64,000 nt of DNA, from assembly GCA_021791715.1 (NCBI GenBank), contig JAJYWB010000002.1, positions 124,001-188,000 on the forward strand. The letters run 5' to 3'. Every line of letters starts with the position of its first letter. Positions within the stretch are counted from its first letter, which is position 1. Of this stretch, positions 17,753 through 26,857 are shown piece by piece. A model generated the notes under the pieces. That model saw only the letters and a program-made list of their open reading frames with translations. It ran no database searches and was not told the DNA's origin. This stretch comes from Planctomycetota bacterium. Lineage in GTDB: Bacteria; Planctomycetota; Planctomycetia; Isosphaerales; Isosphaeraceae. Position numbers and translations under genes: made by a program.

Positions 17753-20700
17753 ATGACGCGTTGTATTTATCATACCGTTCTTGTCGGTTTACTTTTAACC
17801 GCCGCGATCGCGTCGATCGCTCCGTCGTCGGCTTACGCTCAGGCGAGGCGTCGGCGCGAATTTCCGACGGGAGAAGCCGACGCGCTTCTCAAACCGAAGC
17901 CGCGTCCTCGTCGTCCCGATCTGAGCCCGAGCGAGATTCCGCTCAAATTCATCAAGGGAGAGCGAATCGCGTTTGTGGGGAATTCGACCGCCGAGCGGAT
18001 GAATTTATTTGGACATTTTGAAACATTACTCCTTTTACGGTTTCCGAACAAGGAGTTGGAGATTCGTAATTTCGGTTGGCCCGCGGACGAGGTCGGTCTG
18101 CGGCAGCGGCCGAGCGATTACACGCGGCTCGACGACCCGATGTTCGCGTTCGGTCCCGATACGATCTTGTGTTTCTTCGGCTGGAACGAATCGCACGCGG
18201 GGGAGGGAGGGATTGAGAAGTTTAAAAATGATTATGAGAATCTGCTCGATCATTACGCCAAAACGTACCCGCGCGACGACACGGGATCGACGCCTCGGTT
18301 CGTGTTGATTTCGCCGATCGCATTCGAGCCGACGGGGGATCGTTATCTGCCGGGCGGCGAAGCCGAGAACGCACGAATCAAGCTTTACACCGCGGCGGTC
18401 TCGGAGGTCGCGGCGAAGCGGAAATTGGCGTATGTCGATCTTTTCACGCCGACGCTCGCGTTGTTCACGGCTCAGCCCGGAATGCAATACACGATCAACG
18501 GATGCCATCTGAACGAGGCCGGCGACAAGGCGACGGGGGTGATGCTCGACAAGGCGTTGTTTGGAACCGAGAATCCCGCGGGGGTGAACGCTCTGAATTT
18601 TGAGAAGCTCCGCGCCGCGGTGATCGACAAGTCGTGGGTTCACCTGCAAGATTATCGCATGATTAACGGTTGGTATGTTTACGGCGGCCGACGGACGTTC
18701 GACACCGAGACGTTCCCGCGTGAATTTATCAAGATCCGTAACATGGTCGCGGTGCGCGATCGGTATGTTTGGGATATCGCCGCGGGAAAACGCGTTTCTC
18801 AGGCGCCCGACGACAGCCAAACCGGCGAGCTTTACACCCCCGAGACGCGATTCGGCCAGGTGAGGTATTCCGAGGCGCCCGACGGCCCTCGGATTCTCGC
18901 GCCCGACGAATTTATCAAAACATGCTCGGTTCCGGATGGGTTTGAGGTCAAGCTGTTCGCCGACGAAAAGCGTTTCCCCGAGCTGGCGAAACCCGTCCAG
19001 CTTGGGTTCGACAATAAAGGACGGCTTTGGATTTCGACGATGCCGACTTACCCGATGTGGAAGCCGGGTCAACCCAAACCCTCGGATAAGTTGCTGATCC
19101 TTGAGGATCTCGACGGCGACGGTAAAGCCGATAAGTGCACAACTTTTTATGATAAGCTCCACTGTCCGACGGGGTTCGAGTTTTGGAACGGCGGAATTCT
19201 TGTCGTCGACCAGCCGAGGATGCTTTTTCTCAAGGATACCGACGGCGACGATCACGCCGACGTCGTCGTTCACTTGATCGACGGTTGGGCGACTCAGGAT
19301 ACGCATCACGTGATTAACGCGTGGGAATACGGTCCCGGCGGTCTGCTTTATTTGCTCGAAGGCGTGTCGATGAGCACGACCGTCGAGACGCCGTGGGGGC
19401 CGTTCCGTAATTTCGGGTCGTCGGGGTGTTATGTTCTCGACCCGCGCACACTCAAAATTCGACACTTCAACACGCCGGGATATGGTAATCCCTGGTGCTA
19501 CGTGTTCAACGAATGGGGTCAGGGCTTCTGCGGCGACGGGACCGGCGCCAACCAGCATTGGGACACTCCCCTTTCGGGCGCTCAATATATGGGACGCAAG
19601 GGGCTCAATCCCGTTTTCCCGATCGAATCGATGCGCCCCGTCGTCGGCAGTGAATTTTTGGTCAGTCGTCATTTCCCCGACGACGTGCAGGGGCAATTCA
19701 TTTACGCGTGCGTGATCAACACCAACGGCATGCCGCGCTGGATCTTCAGCGACGACGGCGGCGGTTATAAAGGAACGCGCGTTCGGCACAACCCGAACGA
19801 TCCCAAGACAGCGTTCGACCTGCTCAAATCAACCGACAAGCACTTCCGCCCGGTCGATCCTCATATCGGCCCCGACGGCGCGCTTTGGTTCGGCGATTGG
19901 GCGAACCCGTTGATTGGTCATATGCAATACTCTCAGCGCGATCCCAATCGCGACCACAAAAACGGTCGGATCTACCGGCTCGTCTATAAAAACAAGCCGA
20001 CGCTCACCCCCGTCACTCAGTACAAAAAATCCGAAAACGAAATTCTTGAACAATTTCGGATTTACGAATGGAGAACGCGATACACGGCGCGCGCCGAGCT
20101 GCGCGAGCGGCCCGCCGAGGTCGTCCTTTCGGCGGTGAAAGCGTGGGTTTCGAAGCTCGATCCTGGCGATAAAGATTTCGATCGGCTTTGTTGCGAGGCG
20201 CTTTGGGTTCAGCAAGGGTTCCACGAGGTCGACCCTGCGCTTTTGAACAAGGTTCTCGCCGCCAAAACGCCCGACGCGCGCGCCGCGGCGGTTCGAATCG
20301 CCGCCGACGAACGTGAATATCTTTCCGATGTGCAAAAGATCCTGATCGCCGCCGCGGGCGACGAGAACGCGAGGGTTCGTGTCGAGGCGTGCCGAGGGTT
20401 GAGTTTCTTCCCGACGTCCGAGGCGATGGCCGCGGTGATCAAGGCGTTGCGCGCCGGCAAGGATTATTGGGTGGAATACACCGCCGAGGCCGCGCTCGCG
20501 GCGAATCCAACGGCGTGGCTCCAAGATCATCTGCGAGGGTCTTTGGCCAAGAACGATCGCAGAACGAAGGCGATTTTGGACGGAATCATTTCGCAATCGA
20601 AAACGGGAGCTCAGCTCGTTCCGTACCTTCAAATTTTGCTTGATCGCGAACCTCAGCCCGCCGAGGCGCGGTCGAAGGCGATCCAGGCGATCTCGGATAT

Positions 20701-21121
20701 GAAGGGCGGAAACGCCGAGAACGGCAAGCAAGTCTTCCGGCGGAACTGCGTCGCGTGCCACCGCGTGATGAACGAGGGGGCGGATTACGGACCTCGGATG
20801 GACGGCGAAAATCCCGTCGGCAAGCGGCTGACGAAATACAAGATCGTCGAATCGATCGTCAATCCCAACGCCGACGTGGATGCGAAGTATATGTCGACAT
20901 CGATCGCGACTTCCGACGGCAAAACGACGACGGGTCTGCTCGTGAGCGAGACGAAAGACGAGGTCATTCTCTTCGACGGCAAGGAGAAGAAGCGGATCAA
21001 AACCGCCGATATCGAAGAACGGAAGACGCTTAAGCAAAGCAGCATGCCGGACGGGCTCGTCGGCACGCTCGCGCCGGTCGAATTCCTCGATCTCATCGCC
21101 TTCCTGAGCGGTTTGCGTTGA
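17753..21121 (+). CDS. SGNH hydrolase + beta-propeller + HEAT + CxxCH cytochrome fusion
   Basis: This is a 1122-residue secreted protein. A signal peptide (VLVGLLLTAAIASIAPSSAYA) is followed by an SGNH/GDSL-hydrolase-like domain (residues about 60-290, with FVGNSTAERM as block I and GCHLNEAG carrying the C-terminal histidine). Next is the PVC membrane-bound dehydrogenase/beta-propeller domain (about 385-760, with LEDLDGDGKADKCTTF), then HEAT-like helices (about 800-970). A c-type cytochrome domain follows, with CVACH near residue 1000, typical of the PVC CxxCH family. The combination suggests an esterase and a haem-linked sugar oxidation activity in one exported protein. The ATG at 17753 has GAGGAA close upstream. 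It follows the oxidoreductase on the same strand and ends at a hairpin terminator. Confidence 0.88.
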   Translation: MTRCIYHTVLVGLLLTAAIASIAPSSAYAQARRRREFPTGEADALLKPKPRPRRPDLSPSEIPLKFIKGERIAFVGNSTAERMNLFGHFETLLLLRFPNKELEIRNFGWPADEVGLRQRPSDYTRLDDPMFAFGPDTILCFFGWNESHAGEGGIEKFKNDYENLLDHYAKTYPRDDTGSTPRFVLISPIAFEPTGDRYLPGGEAENARIKLYTAAVSEVAAKRKLAYVDLFTPTLALFTAQPGMQYTINGCHLNEAGDKATGVMLDKALFGTENPAGVNALNFEKLRAAVIDKSWVHLQDYRMINGWYVYGGRRTFDTETFPREFIKIRNMVAVRDRYVWDIAAGKRVSQAPDDSQTGELYTPETRFGQVRYSEAPDGPRILAPDEFIKTCSVPDGFEVKLFADEKRFPELAKPVQLGFDNKGRLWISTMPTYPMWKPGQPKPSDKLLILEDLDGDGKADKCTTFYDKLHCPTGFEFWNGGILVVDQPRMLFLKDTDGDDHADVVVHLIDGWATQDTHHVINAWEYGPGGLLYLLEGVSMSTTVETPWGPFRNFGSSGCYVLDPRTLKIRHFNTPGYGNPWCYVFNEWGQGFCGDGTGANQHWDTPLSGAQYMGRKGLNPVFPIESMRPVVGSEFLVSRHFPDDVQGQFIYACVINTNGMPRWIFSDDGGGYKGTRVRHNPNDPKTAFDLLKSTDKHFRPVDPHIGPDGALWFGDWANPLIGHMQYSQRDPNRDHKNGRIYRLVYKNKPTLTPVTQYKKSENEILEQFRIYEWRTRYTARAELRERPAEVVLSAVKAWVSKLDPGDKDFDRLCCEALWVQQGFHEVDPALLNKVLAAKTPDARAAAVRIAADEREYLSDVQKILIAAAGDENARVRVEACRGLSFFPTSEAMAAVIKALRAGKDYWVEYTAEAALAANPTAWLQDHLRGSLAKNDRRTKAILDGIISQSKTGAQLVPYLQILLDREPQPAEARSKAIQAISDMKGGNAENGKQVFRRNCVACHRVMNEGADYGPRMDGENPVGKRLTKYKIVESIVNPNADVDAKYMSTSIATSDGKTTTGLLVSETKDEVILFDGKEKKRIKTADIEERKTLKQSSMPDGLVGTLAPVEFLDLIAFLSGLR

Positions 21122-21140
21122 GAATCGAAGCTTGGACGAA

Positions 21141-21171
21141 GCGGAGCGCCCCGACCGCGAGGGCGCTCCGC
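21141..21171 (+). terminator. Hairpin terminator after the cytochrome fusion gene
   Basis: GCGGAGCGCCC pairs perfectly with GGGCGCTCCGC around a nine-base loop, 20 bases after the stop codon. The following T content is modest (CTTCATTCGCGTTTTC), so termination may be partial. Confidence 0.65.
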
Positions 21172-21518
21172 CTTCATTCGCGTTTTCGATCTTCATCTCA
21201 TGCCGATTACAAAATATGTGATTGTATAATTTATCCAATAACAAGGTTCCGCGGAAAGCCGCGATCCCGCGCGCGAGAACGGAGATACAATATTACATAT
21301 CATGTTACAATATAAAAAGAAAAATAAAATAATTTCATGATCTTAAAATCGATCGAGTCGGCGCTCGCGGACGGGTCGTATCGCGAAGCGGGTCGAGCGG
21401 TTAAAATGAAAAACATCGAGTCCGGGGGGTCGAAAACGCCGACCCGGACGTTTGGATTGTTTGAGATTCGATCACGCTTTGGTTCACGCCCGATTTAACG
21501 TCAAGGATTCTTCAGCCG
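21172..21518. other. AT-rich intergenic region
   Basis: It contains very AT-rich stretches around 21205-21240 and 21285-21340, likely the promoter zone of the following dehydrogenase. No gene or structured RNA is visible. Confidence 0.35.
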
Positions 21519-24434
21519 ATGCCCGTCGCGATCAACGCCTCGAAGTTGCAAGAACGACTTAATCGTGAGACGCGGTGCGACCTTCGATTCGACCGTCCCG
21601 GTCGGATGCTGTATTCGACCGACGCGAGTTTGTATCAGATCGAGCCGATCGGCGTCGCGGTACCGAAGACGATCGACGACGTGATCCGCGCCGTGAGGAT
21701 CGCCGCCGAGCTGAACGTGCCGATCGTCCCGAGGGGGAGCGCGACGAGTCTTTCGGGTCAAACGATCGGCGAGGCGCTGATCCTCGATTTTTCGCGTCAT
21801 ATCAATCGGATCGGCGTCGTCGACCGCGATAAGATGACGGTTCGCGTCGAGCCGGGGCTCGTCCTCGATCACTTCAACGATCATTTAAAACCGCTTGGCT
21901 TGATGTTCGCCCCCGACGTTTCGACGAGCAACCGCGCCACGCTCGGCGGCATGATGGGGAACAATTCGGCGGGCGCTCGCTCGCTCCGTTACGGTAAGAC
22001 GATCGATCACGTGCGCTCGATCGACGTCGTTTTGGCCGACGGAACCGCGACGACCTTCGGCCCGCTCGATCCCGATCGCCTCGCGGCGATCTGCGACCGC
22101 GACGATACGATCGGCCGCGTTCATCGCACCGTGCGCGACGTCGTCGCTAAGCATAAAAATGCGATTATCGCTAAATATCCAAGGATTTTACGTCGAGTCA
22201 GCGGATACAACCTTGATGAATTCGTGCCGGGATTGCCGGTGCGCGCCGAGGGGTGGGTCGACGATCCTTGGAAATTCAATTTGGCCAAGTTGATCGTCGG
22301 ATCGGAGGGAACGCTTTCGGTGGCGACGGGCGCCGAGGTGAGGGTCGTCGATCTTCCCAAGGCCCAAGGGCTCGTCGTATTTTCATTTTCCAATACGATT
22401 GATGCGTTTGAGCGAGTCGGGGAGATGCTCGAAAGCAAGCCCGTTTCGGTCGAGATGCTCGATCGTTTGATTTTGGAACTCGCCGCGGCGAATTCCGAAT
22501 ATGCCAAGTATCTCACGTTTACCGAGGGACGTCCCGAGGCGGTACTCGCGGCGCAATTTTACTGCGATTCGGCCGACGAACTCGCCGAACGATGCGAAAA
22601 ATTGGCTCGGCGTTTCGAGGGTCGCCCCGGCGTTCTCGCGGTTCGTCAATGTCTCACGCAAAAAGCGCGCGACGATTTTTGGAAGGTGCGCAAAGGAGGG
22701 TTGGCGATTTTGATGGGGATGCTCGGAGACGCCAAACCCGTCGCTTTTGTGGAGGACACCGCGGTTTCGGTCGAGCGACTTCCCGAGTTTTACCGGCGGT
22801 TTCAACAGATCCTCGACAGTCACGGCGTTCCCGCGGCGTGTTACGGTCACGCCGACGTCGGATGCCTGCACATCCGACCGATCTTAAACATGAAAACTCA
22901 GGAACACGTTGACGCGGTGAGGACGATTGCGCGCGACGTCTCGGATCTGGTGATCGAATTCGGCGGATCGATGAGCGGCGAGCACGGCGACGGACTGGCG
23001 CGAAGCGTCTGGAATCCCAAGCTGTTCGGGCCCGAGGTTTACTCGGCGTTCGAGGAGGTGAAACGCGCGTTCGATCCCGAAAATCGGCTCAATCCCGGCA
23101 AGGTCGTCGCGCAGCCCGATCCCGCGGCGAACCTCCGCTACGGGGTTTCGTATCACGCGCAGGAGCCCGCGTCGACCGTGCTCGATTTCTCGAATCAAGG
23201 AGGGTTCGCAGCCGCGGTCGAAATGTGCTCGGGGGTGGGCGAATGCCGCAAAACGACCTCGGGTACGATGTGTCCAAGTTATATGATCACGCGAGACGAA
23301 GAGCATTCGACGCGTGGTCGCGCCAACGCGCTTCGGCTGGTGATGTCGGGGGCGGTTCCCTCGGAGGGGCTGGCGAACGACGCGCTCTATCAAACGCTCG
23401 ATCTTTGTCTCGAATGCAAGGCGTGCAAAACCGAATGCCCGTCGAACGTCGACGTCGCCAAGTTGAAAGCCGAGTTTCTTTATCAATATTATTTATCAAA
23501 TCCGATGCCGATCGGTTATCGGTTGATGGGACGGATCGCGACGGTGAATCGGATCTCGGCGGCGATCGCTCCGCTCGCCAATCGCGCAGGGGGGCTCGCG
23601 ATCACGCGGTATTTGCTCGAGAAAATCGCCGGGATCGATCGCCGGAGAATTATGCCGACGTTTGAGTTCAATCATTTGCGACGTTGGTTTAAGAAACACA
23701 AGGTCGATCCCAAAGCGGGAACGCGGGGCGCGGTTTTGTTGCTCGACGATTGTTTTACAACGTATAATAATTCGAGCGTGGGCAAGGCGGCGGTGCGGGT
23801 TTTGGAGCGCGCGGGGTATCGCGTCGAGCTCGCGGGGCTCGAATGTTGCGGCCGCGCCGCGATCTCGAAGGGGCTGGCGCCGTATGCGCGCGATCTCGCA
23901 CGGAGGAACGTCTCGCGGCTGATCGGTCGCGTTCGCGAGGGGGTTCCGATCGTCGGTTGCGAGCCGAGCTGTCTTTTAACAATCGCCGACGAATATAAAG
24001 ATTTTCGGATCGGACCCGACGCGATCGCGGTCGCGGGGGCGACGATTCTCGTCGACGATTTTGTGGCCGATCGCGGTCGAGTTCCCGAGCTCGATCTCGC
24101 TCCCCGGCCCGGCAAGGCGATCCTCCACGGGCATTGCCAACAGAAGGCTCTCGTGGGCATGGCGGGGTCGATCGCGGCTCTCAAGCGGATCGAAGGGCTC
24201 GAGGTCGAGGCTCTCGATTCGGGATGTTGCGGCATGGCGGGGTCGTTCGGTTACGAATTGGGACATTATGAATTGAGCGTGGCGTTGGCGAATCGCGTCC
24301 TCCTCCCCGCGATCGCCAAACGTCCCGACGCGGTCGTCGCGGCGCCCGGGTTTTCGTGCCGATCGCAAATCAAGGGGCTTTCGACCGCCAAGCCGCTCCA
24401 CCCGATCGAGATCCTTGCCGAACAATTGCCGTAA
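21519..24434 (+). CDS. FAD-linked oxidase / Fe-S fusion dehydrogenase (D-lactate or glycolate type)
   Basis: A 971-residue flavin dehydrogenase. The N-terminal FAD_binding_4 domain (about 35-260) shows VPRGSATSLSGQ and MMGNNSAGARSLRYGKT; the FAD-oxidase C-terminal domain (about 270-530) ends with GEHGDGLARS and NPGKV. A ferredoxin-like segment (CSGVGECRKTTSGTMCPSY and CLECKACKTECPSNV) lies at about 570-650. Two CCG-type cysteine-rich domains follow (LECCGRA, GCEPSCL, DSGCCGMAGSFGYE). This is the single-chain GlcD-GlcF-like layout, which oxidises a 2-hydroxyacid such as D-lactate and passes electrons to the quinone pool. The exact hydroxyacid is unknown. It is convergent with the porin gene. 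Confidence 0.9.
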   Translation: MPVAINASKLQERLNRETRCDLRFDRPGRMLYSTDASLYQIEPIGVAVPKTIDDVIRAVRIAAELNVPIVPRGSATSLSGQTIGEALILDFSRHINRIGVVDRDKMTVRVEPGLVLDHFNDHLKPLGLMFAPDVSTSNRATLGGMMGNNSAGARSLRYGKTIDHVRSIDVVLADGTATTFGPLDPDRLAAICDRDDTIGRVHRTVRDVVAKHKNAIIAKYPRILRRVSGYNLDEFVPGLPVRAEGWVDDPWKFNLAKLIVGSEGTLSVATGAEVRVVDLPKAQGLVVFSFSNTIDAFERVGEMLESKPVSVEMLDRLILELAAANSEYAKYLTFTEGRPEAVLAAQFYCDSADELAERCEKLARRFEGRPGVLAVRQCLTQKARDDFWKVRKGGLAILMGMLGDAKPVAFVEDTAVSVERLPEFYRRFQQILDSHGVPAACYGHADVGCLHIRPILNMKTQEHVDAVRTIARDVSDLVIEFGGSMSGEHGDGLARSVWNPKLFGPEVYSAFEEVKRAFDPENRLNPGKVVAQPDPAANLRYGVSYHAQEPASTVLDFSNQGGFAAAVEMCSGVGECRKTTSGTMCPSYMITRDEEHSTRGRANALRLVMSGAVPSEGLANDALYQTLDLCLECKACKTECPSNVDVAKLKAEFLYQYYLSNPMPIGYRLMGRIATVNRISAAIAPLANRAGGLAITRYLLEKIAGIDRRRIMPTFEFNHLRRWFKKHKVDPKAGTRGAVLLLDDCFTTYNNSSVGKAAVRVLERAGYRVELAGLECCGRAAISKGLAPYARDLARRNVSRLIGRVREGVPIVGCEPSCLLTIADEYKDFRIGPDAIAVAGATILVDDFVADRGRVPELDLAPRPGKAILHGHCQQKALVGMAGSIAALKRIEGLEVEALDSGCCGMAGSFGYELGHYELSVALANRVLLPAIAKRPDAVVAAPGFSCRSQIKGLSTAKPLHPIEILAEQLP

Positions 24435-24440
24435 ATCGCA

Positions 24441-24575
24441 TGATTTGATATCAAAGACCGGGTCGGAAAAAGAGCCGGCGTCGAATCCAAAATATGATCT
24501 GGTATCAATGGCCGGGTCAGAAAAAGAACTGGCATCGAATCCAAAACATGTTGATATTTTTTTGGCCGGGTCCGG
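24441..24575. repeat. 54-bp tandem duplication of the porin 3' end
   Basis: Two 54-base units (24441-24494 and 24495-24548) lie next to a third, partial one (24549-24575). Units two and three form the end of the porin gene, including its terminal WIRCQFFF codons and stop; unit one is a diverged extra copy in which the stop triplet has changed (TCA to TCG on the plus strand). It therefore lies between the convergent FAD oxidase and porin. Confidence 0.8.
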
Positions 24576-26292
24576 CGCGGAACGTGACGGGGGAACCGAA
24601 TCCCGCGTATTGCCAATCGAAATAAACTTTGAAGAATTGATTCCAATACCAATTGATTCCGGTGTCGACGATATACGCGCTGTCGCTCCAAAGATTGGGA
24701 TCGGCGAGGCCCGCCGTGAACACCTGTTTGCCCATGTTGAGCGCGCTGTAACGCGTGTGAAGCTCGATCGCTCCCGGTCCGCGCTGCGATTTGCTGAAGG
24801 GGAGATACGGTTTGAGCGGAACGACGAGCCCGCGCCGCTCGAACGTCTCTCCCGTTATGAAATAAGAACCCTGCGCAAACCAGCCGCCGAGCGGAATCCT
24901 CGTGTTGTAAGGATCGCCGATCGTGCTCATCGATTGAAAACCGTGCTCCCATTCCGCTAAGAATTGGATGTTTTTATAATAATATGTGGCGTGCAATGCG
25001 CCGAGCGATCTCAGCCCCTTTTCGACGACGTTATTTCCGAAAACGAGAAACGTGGGAGACGCGTTCAAATTGAGGAATCGAACGCCCGAAGTCGAAGGAA
25101 TGGCCGAGGTTTGAAGCTCGCCGGGGAAGACGGGATTGTCTTGTTGACCGACGTCGAACGACCCGCCGACGCTGAAATCGGTCCACGGTTTTTGCTTGGA
25201 ATCGCTCGCGAGCAGCCGGAACGGCCGAGCCTCGAACAATCCCATCACGTCTTTACTGTTGTTGTAATCGCCGTAAGAGTTGCGCGGACCGTCGAATATC
25301 CCGATCTTATAAACGAATGATCGATGCGGGAATTCGCCGTGCGCCATCAAACCCACCTGACGAAGCCCGCTAAAATTGTTGGCGAACAGCGACCGTTCGG
25401 GAGCGATCAAATCATAAGCGCTCAATTCGCTGAATTCATACGTGAAGGGCGTTCGAAACCGACCGAAACGGACCTGAAAACGATCGTCTTCACGATAATT
25501 CAAATATAAATTCAAAACATTGAATGCGCCGAAATCGCGAGTCATCGACGCCTCGAATTCGAGCGGCCGAGTCATGTGACCCTCGAAATACCAGCGTTGT
25601 CTCGGAATATAAAAACCGTCGGCGATCTCCCCCTCGGCCGTGCTGTTGAAAATGCGGGTGTCGAGCTGGGTGAGATTGCGCAATCGGAGCTCGAATTCGT
25701 CGTCGTCGTCGGCGATCTTGAAGCCCCGATCGTAATTGACGTAAAACGATCGCGGACTGATCAGCGAATACGGTTTCGTCGGCAAAGTCCAGTCGTCCCT
25801 CGAAGGCGGAGGATCGCCGATCCGCGTCGATTCCACCCCCGTGCGACGCTGTGGATGAATCGGACGCTCCCGTTTTTTCTCCAACGCTTCGCGCTCGTCG
25901 AGCTTCTTCTTAATCGTAGAATAATCATTCGATAATTTATCATATTTCTCACTCATTCTTTGATTTTGTTCCAACAGGTTCTGGTTCATTTCTTCGAGTT
26001 TGCGTAATCGCTCCTCGACGCTCGCTGCCGCCGATCGGGGAGCGAACGGGCTCGAACTTGTCGCGGACGCGGCGGCGGGGGAGGGGGGAGAAGCCGAGGA
26101 GGGGGAGGTCGCGGGAGACGTGTCGGAAGGGGGATTCGACGCTTGTTGAGCCGAGGATATCGCGACGAATAATGCGATCAATCCGATCGATAAGGCGAAC
26201 GATTTCAAGCCGTTTCGCCACGCGCGCACGACGAACGCTCGATCGGTCACGGCTCGATCTAAGATCGGCGCCGTTCGATCGGACGAATACAT
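24517..26292 (-). CDS. OprP/OprO-type outer-membrane porin
   Basis: A 591-residue precursor. A signal sequence (FALSIGLIALFVAISSA) is followed by a Pro/Ser-rich stretch and a short coiled coil (LRKLEEMNQNLLEQNQRMSEKYDKL cut at its ends, about residues 92-130). A phosphate-selective-porin-like beta-barrel then runs to the C-terminus. Alternating aromatic strands, FGRFRTPFTYE and the terminal phenylalanine are outer-membrane features. The substrate could be phosphate, pyrophosphate or another anion. The ATG at 26292 has no ribosome site, yet AGGAGG lies about 33 bases upstream with only an in-frame ATC at normal spacing, so the start is uncertain. The 3' end has been tandemly duplicated downstream. 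Confidence 0.8.
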   Translation of the reverse strand: MYSSDRTAPILDRAVTDRAFVVRAWRNGLKSFALSIGLIALFVAISSAQQASNPPSDTSPATSPSSASPPSPAAASATSSSPFAPRSAAASVEERLRKLEEMNQNLLEQNQRMSEKYDKLSNDYSTIKKKLDEREALEKKRERPIHPQRRTGVESTRIGDPPPSRDDWTLPTKPYSLISPRSFYVNYDRGFKIADDDDEFELRLRNLTQLDTRIFNSTAEGEIADGFYIPRQRWYFEGHMTRPLEFEASMTRDFGAFNVLNLYLNYREDDRFQVRFGRFRTPFTYEFSELSAYDLIAPERSLFANNFSGLRQVGLMAHGEFPHRSFVYKIGIFDGPRNSYGDYNNSKDVMGLFEARPFRLLASDSKQKPWTDFSVGGSFDVGQQDNPVFPGELQTSAIPSTSGVRFLNLNASPTFLVFGNNVVEKGLRSLGALHATYYYKNIQFLAEWEHGFQSMSTIGDPYNTRIPLGGWFAQGSYFITGETFERRGLVVPLKPYLPFSKSQRGPGAIELHTRYSALNMGKQVFTAGLADPNLWSDSAYIVDTGINWYWNQFFKVYFDWQYAGFGSPVTFRAGPGQKNINMFWIRCQFFF

Positions 26293-26558
26293 CGATTCGT
26301 CGCGGCTTTGTTCGATCGATCGTCCTCCTGTCGAACGCGGCGACGAGGCGCGGGCGCTCGCGCCTCAAACCGGCTTGATCGTCGCCCCAAATCCGCCCGG
26401 CGCGCGCTCGATCATCGAGAAGACAAATCCCCCCGTATTGGATCGGCTCGGTACAACCCGCGACTTCAGCAAAATCGCGCAAATCGATCGTGACCGAATC
26501 GGTTCGATCGGCTTGCAGGCTATAAGGACAAGATCACGAGACCCTATCGGCTACATTT

Positions 26559-26817
26559 TACCGGTTTCGGCGCCGATTCACCAATAAAACAAACATATTA
26601 TATAAGTATAGATGTCTGTTCTTTCTATTTGGGCGAACCTCCAGGTGAGCCTCCATTCGTAAACTCAGGCTACGAAGCGGTTTTCGACATCAAGAAAATT
26701 AAACATAAGAATGCGGCTCACCAGGAGGTTCGCACTCCCATAAGAGATCGCCCTCCCAATTTTAGGTTCGCACTCGGTTCCCGCCGAATACGCGGCGTTC
26801 TTTCCGGAATGGCTCGC
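26559..26817 (-). repeat. Dispersed inverted-repeat element, copy C (inverted orientation)
   Basis: Read on the minus strand it matches copy A: outer end with TTCCGGAAAGAACGCCGCG, arm 26715-26739, a 63-base loop, a shortened arm at 26631-26651, AAATAGAAAGAA, and the GGCGCCGAAACCGGTA tail near 26559. An extra partial arm (26749-26760, CGCCCTCCCAA) suggests a small internal duplication. It fills most of the 26293-26857 gap between the porin and cytochrome genes, whose remainder shows nothing else. Confidence 0.75.
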
Positions 26818-26857
26818 AGATTGCGTTGAGCGAGGTTCGCGAACGTAACCCGAGTGA

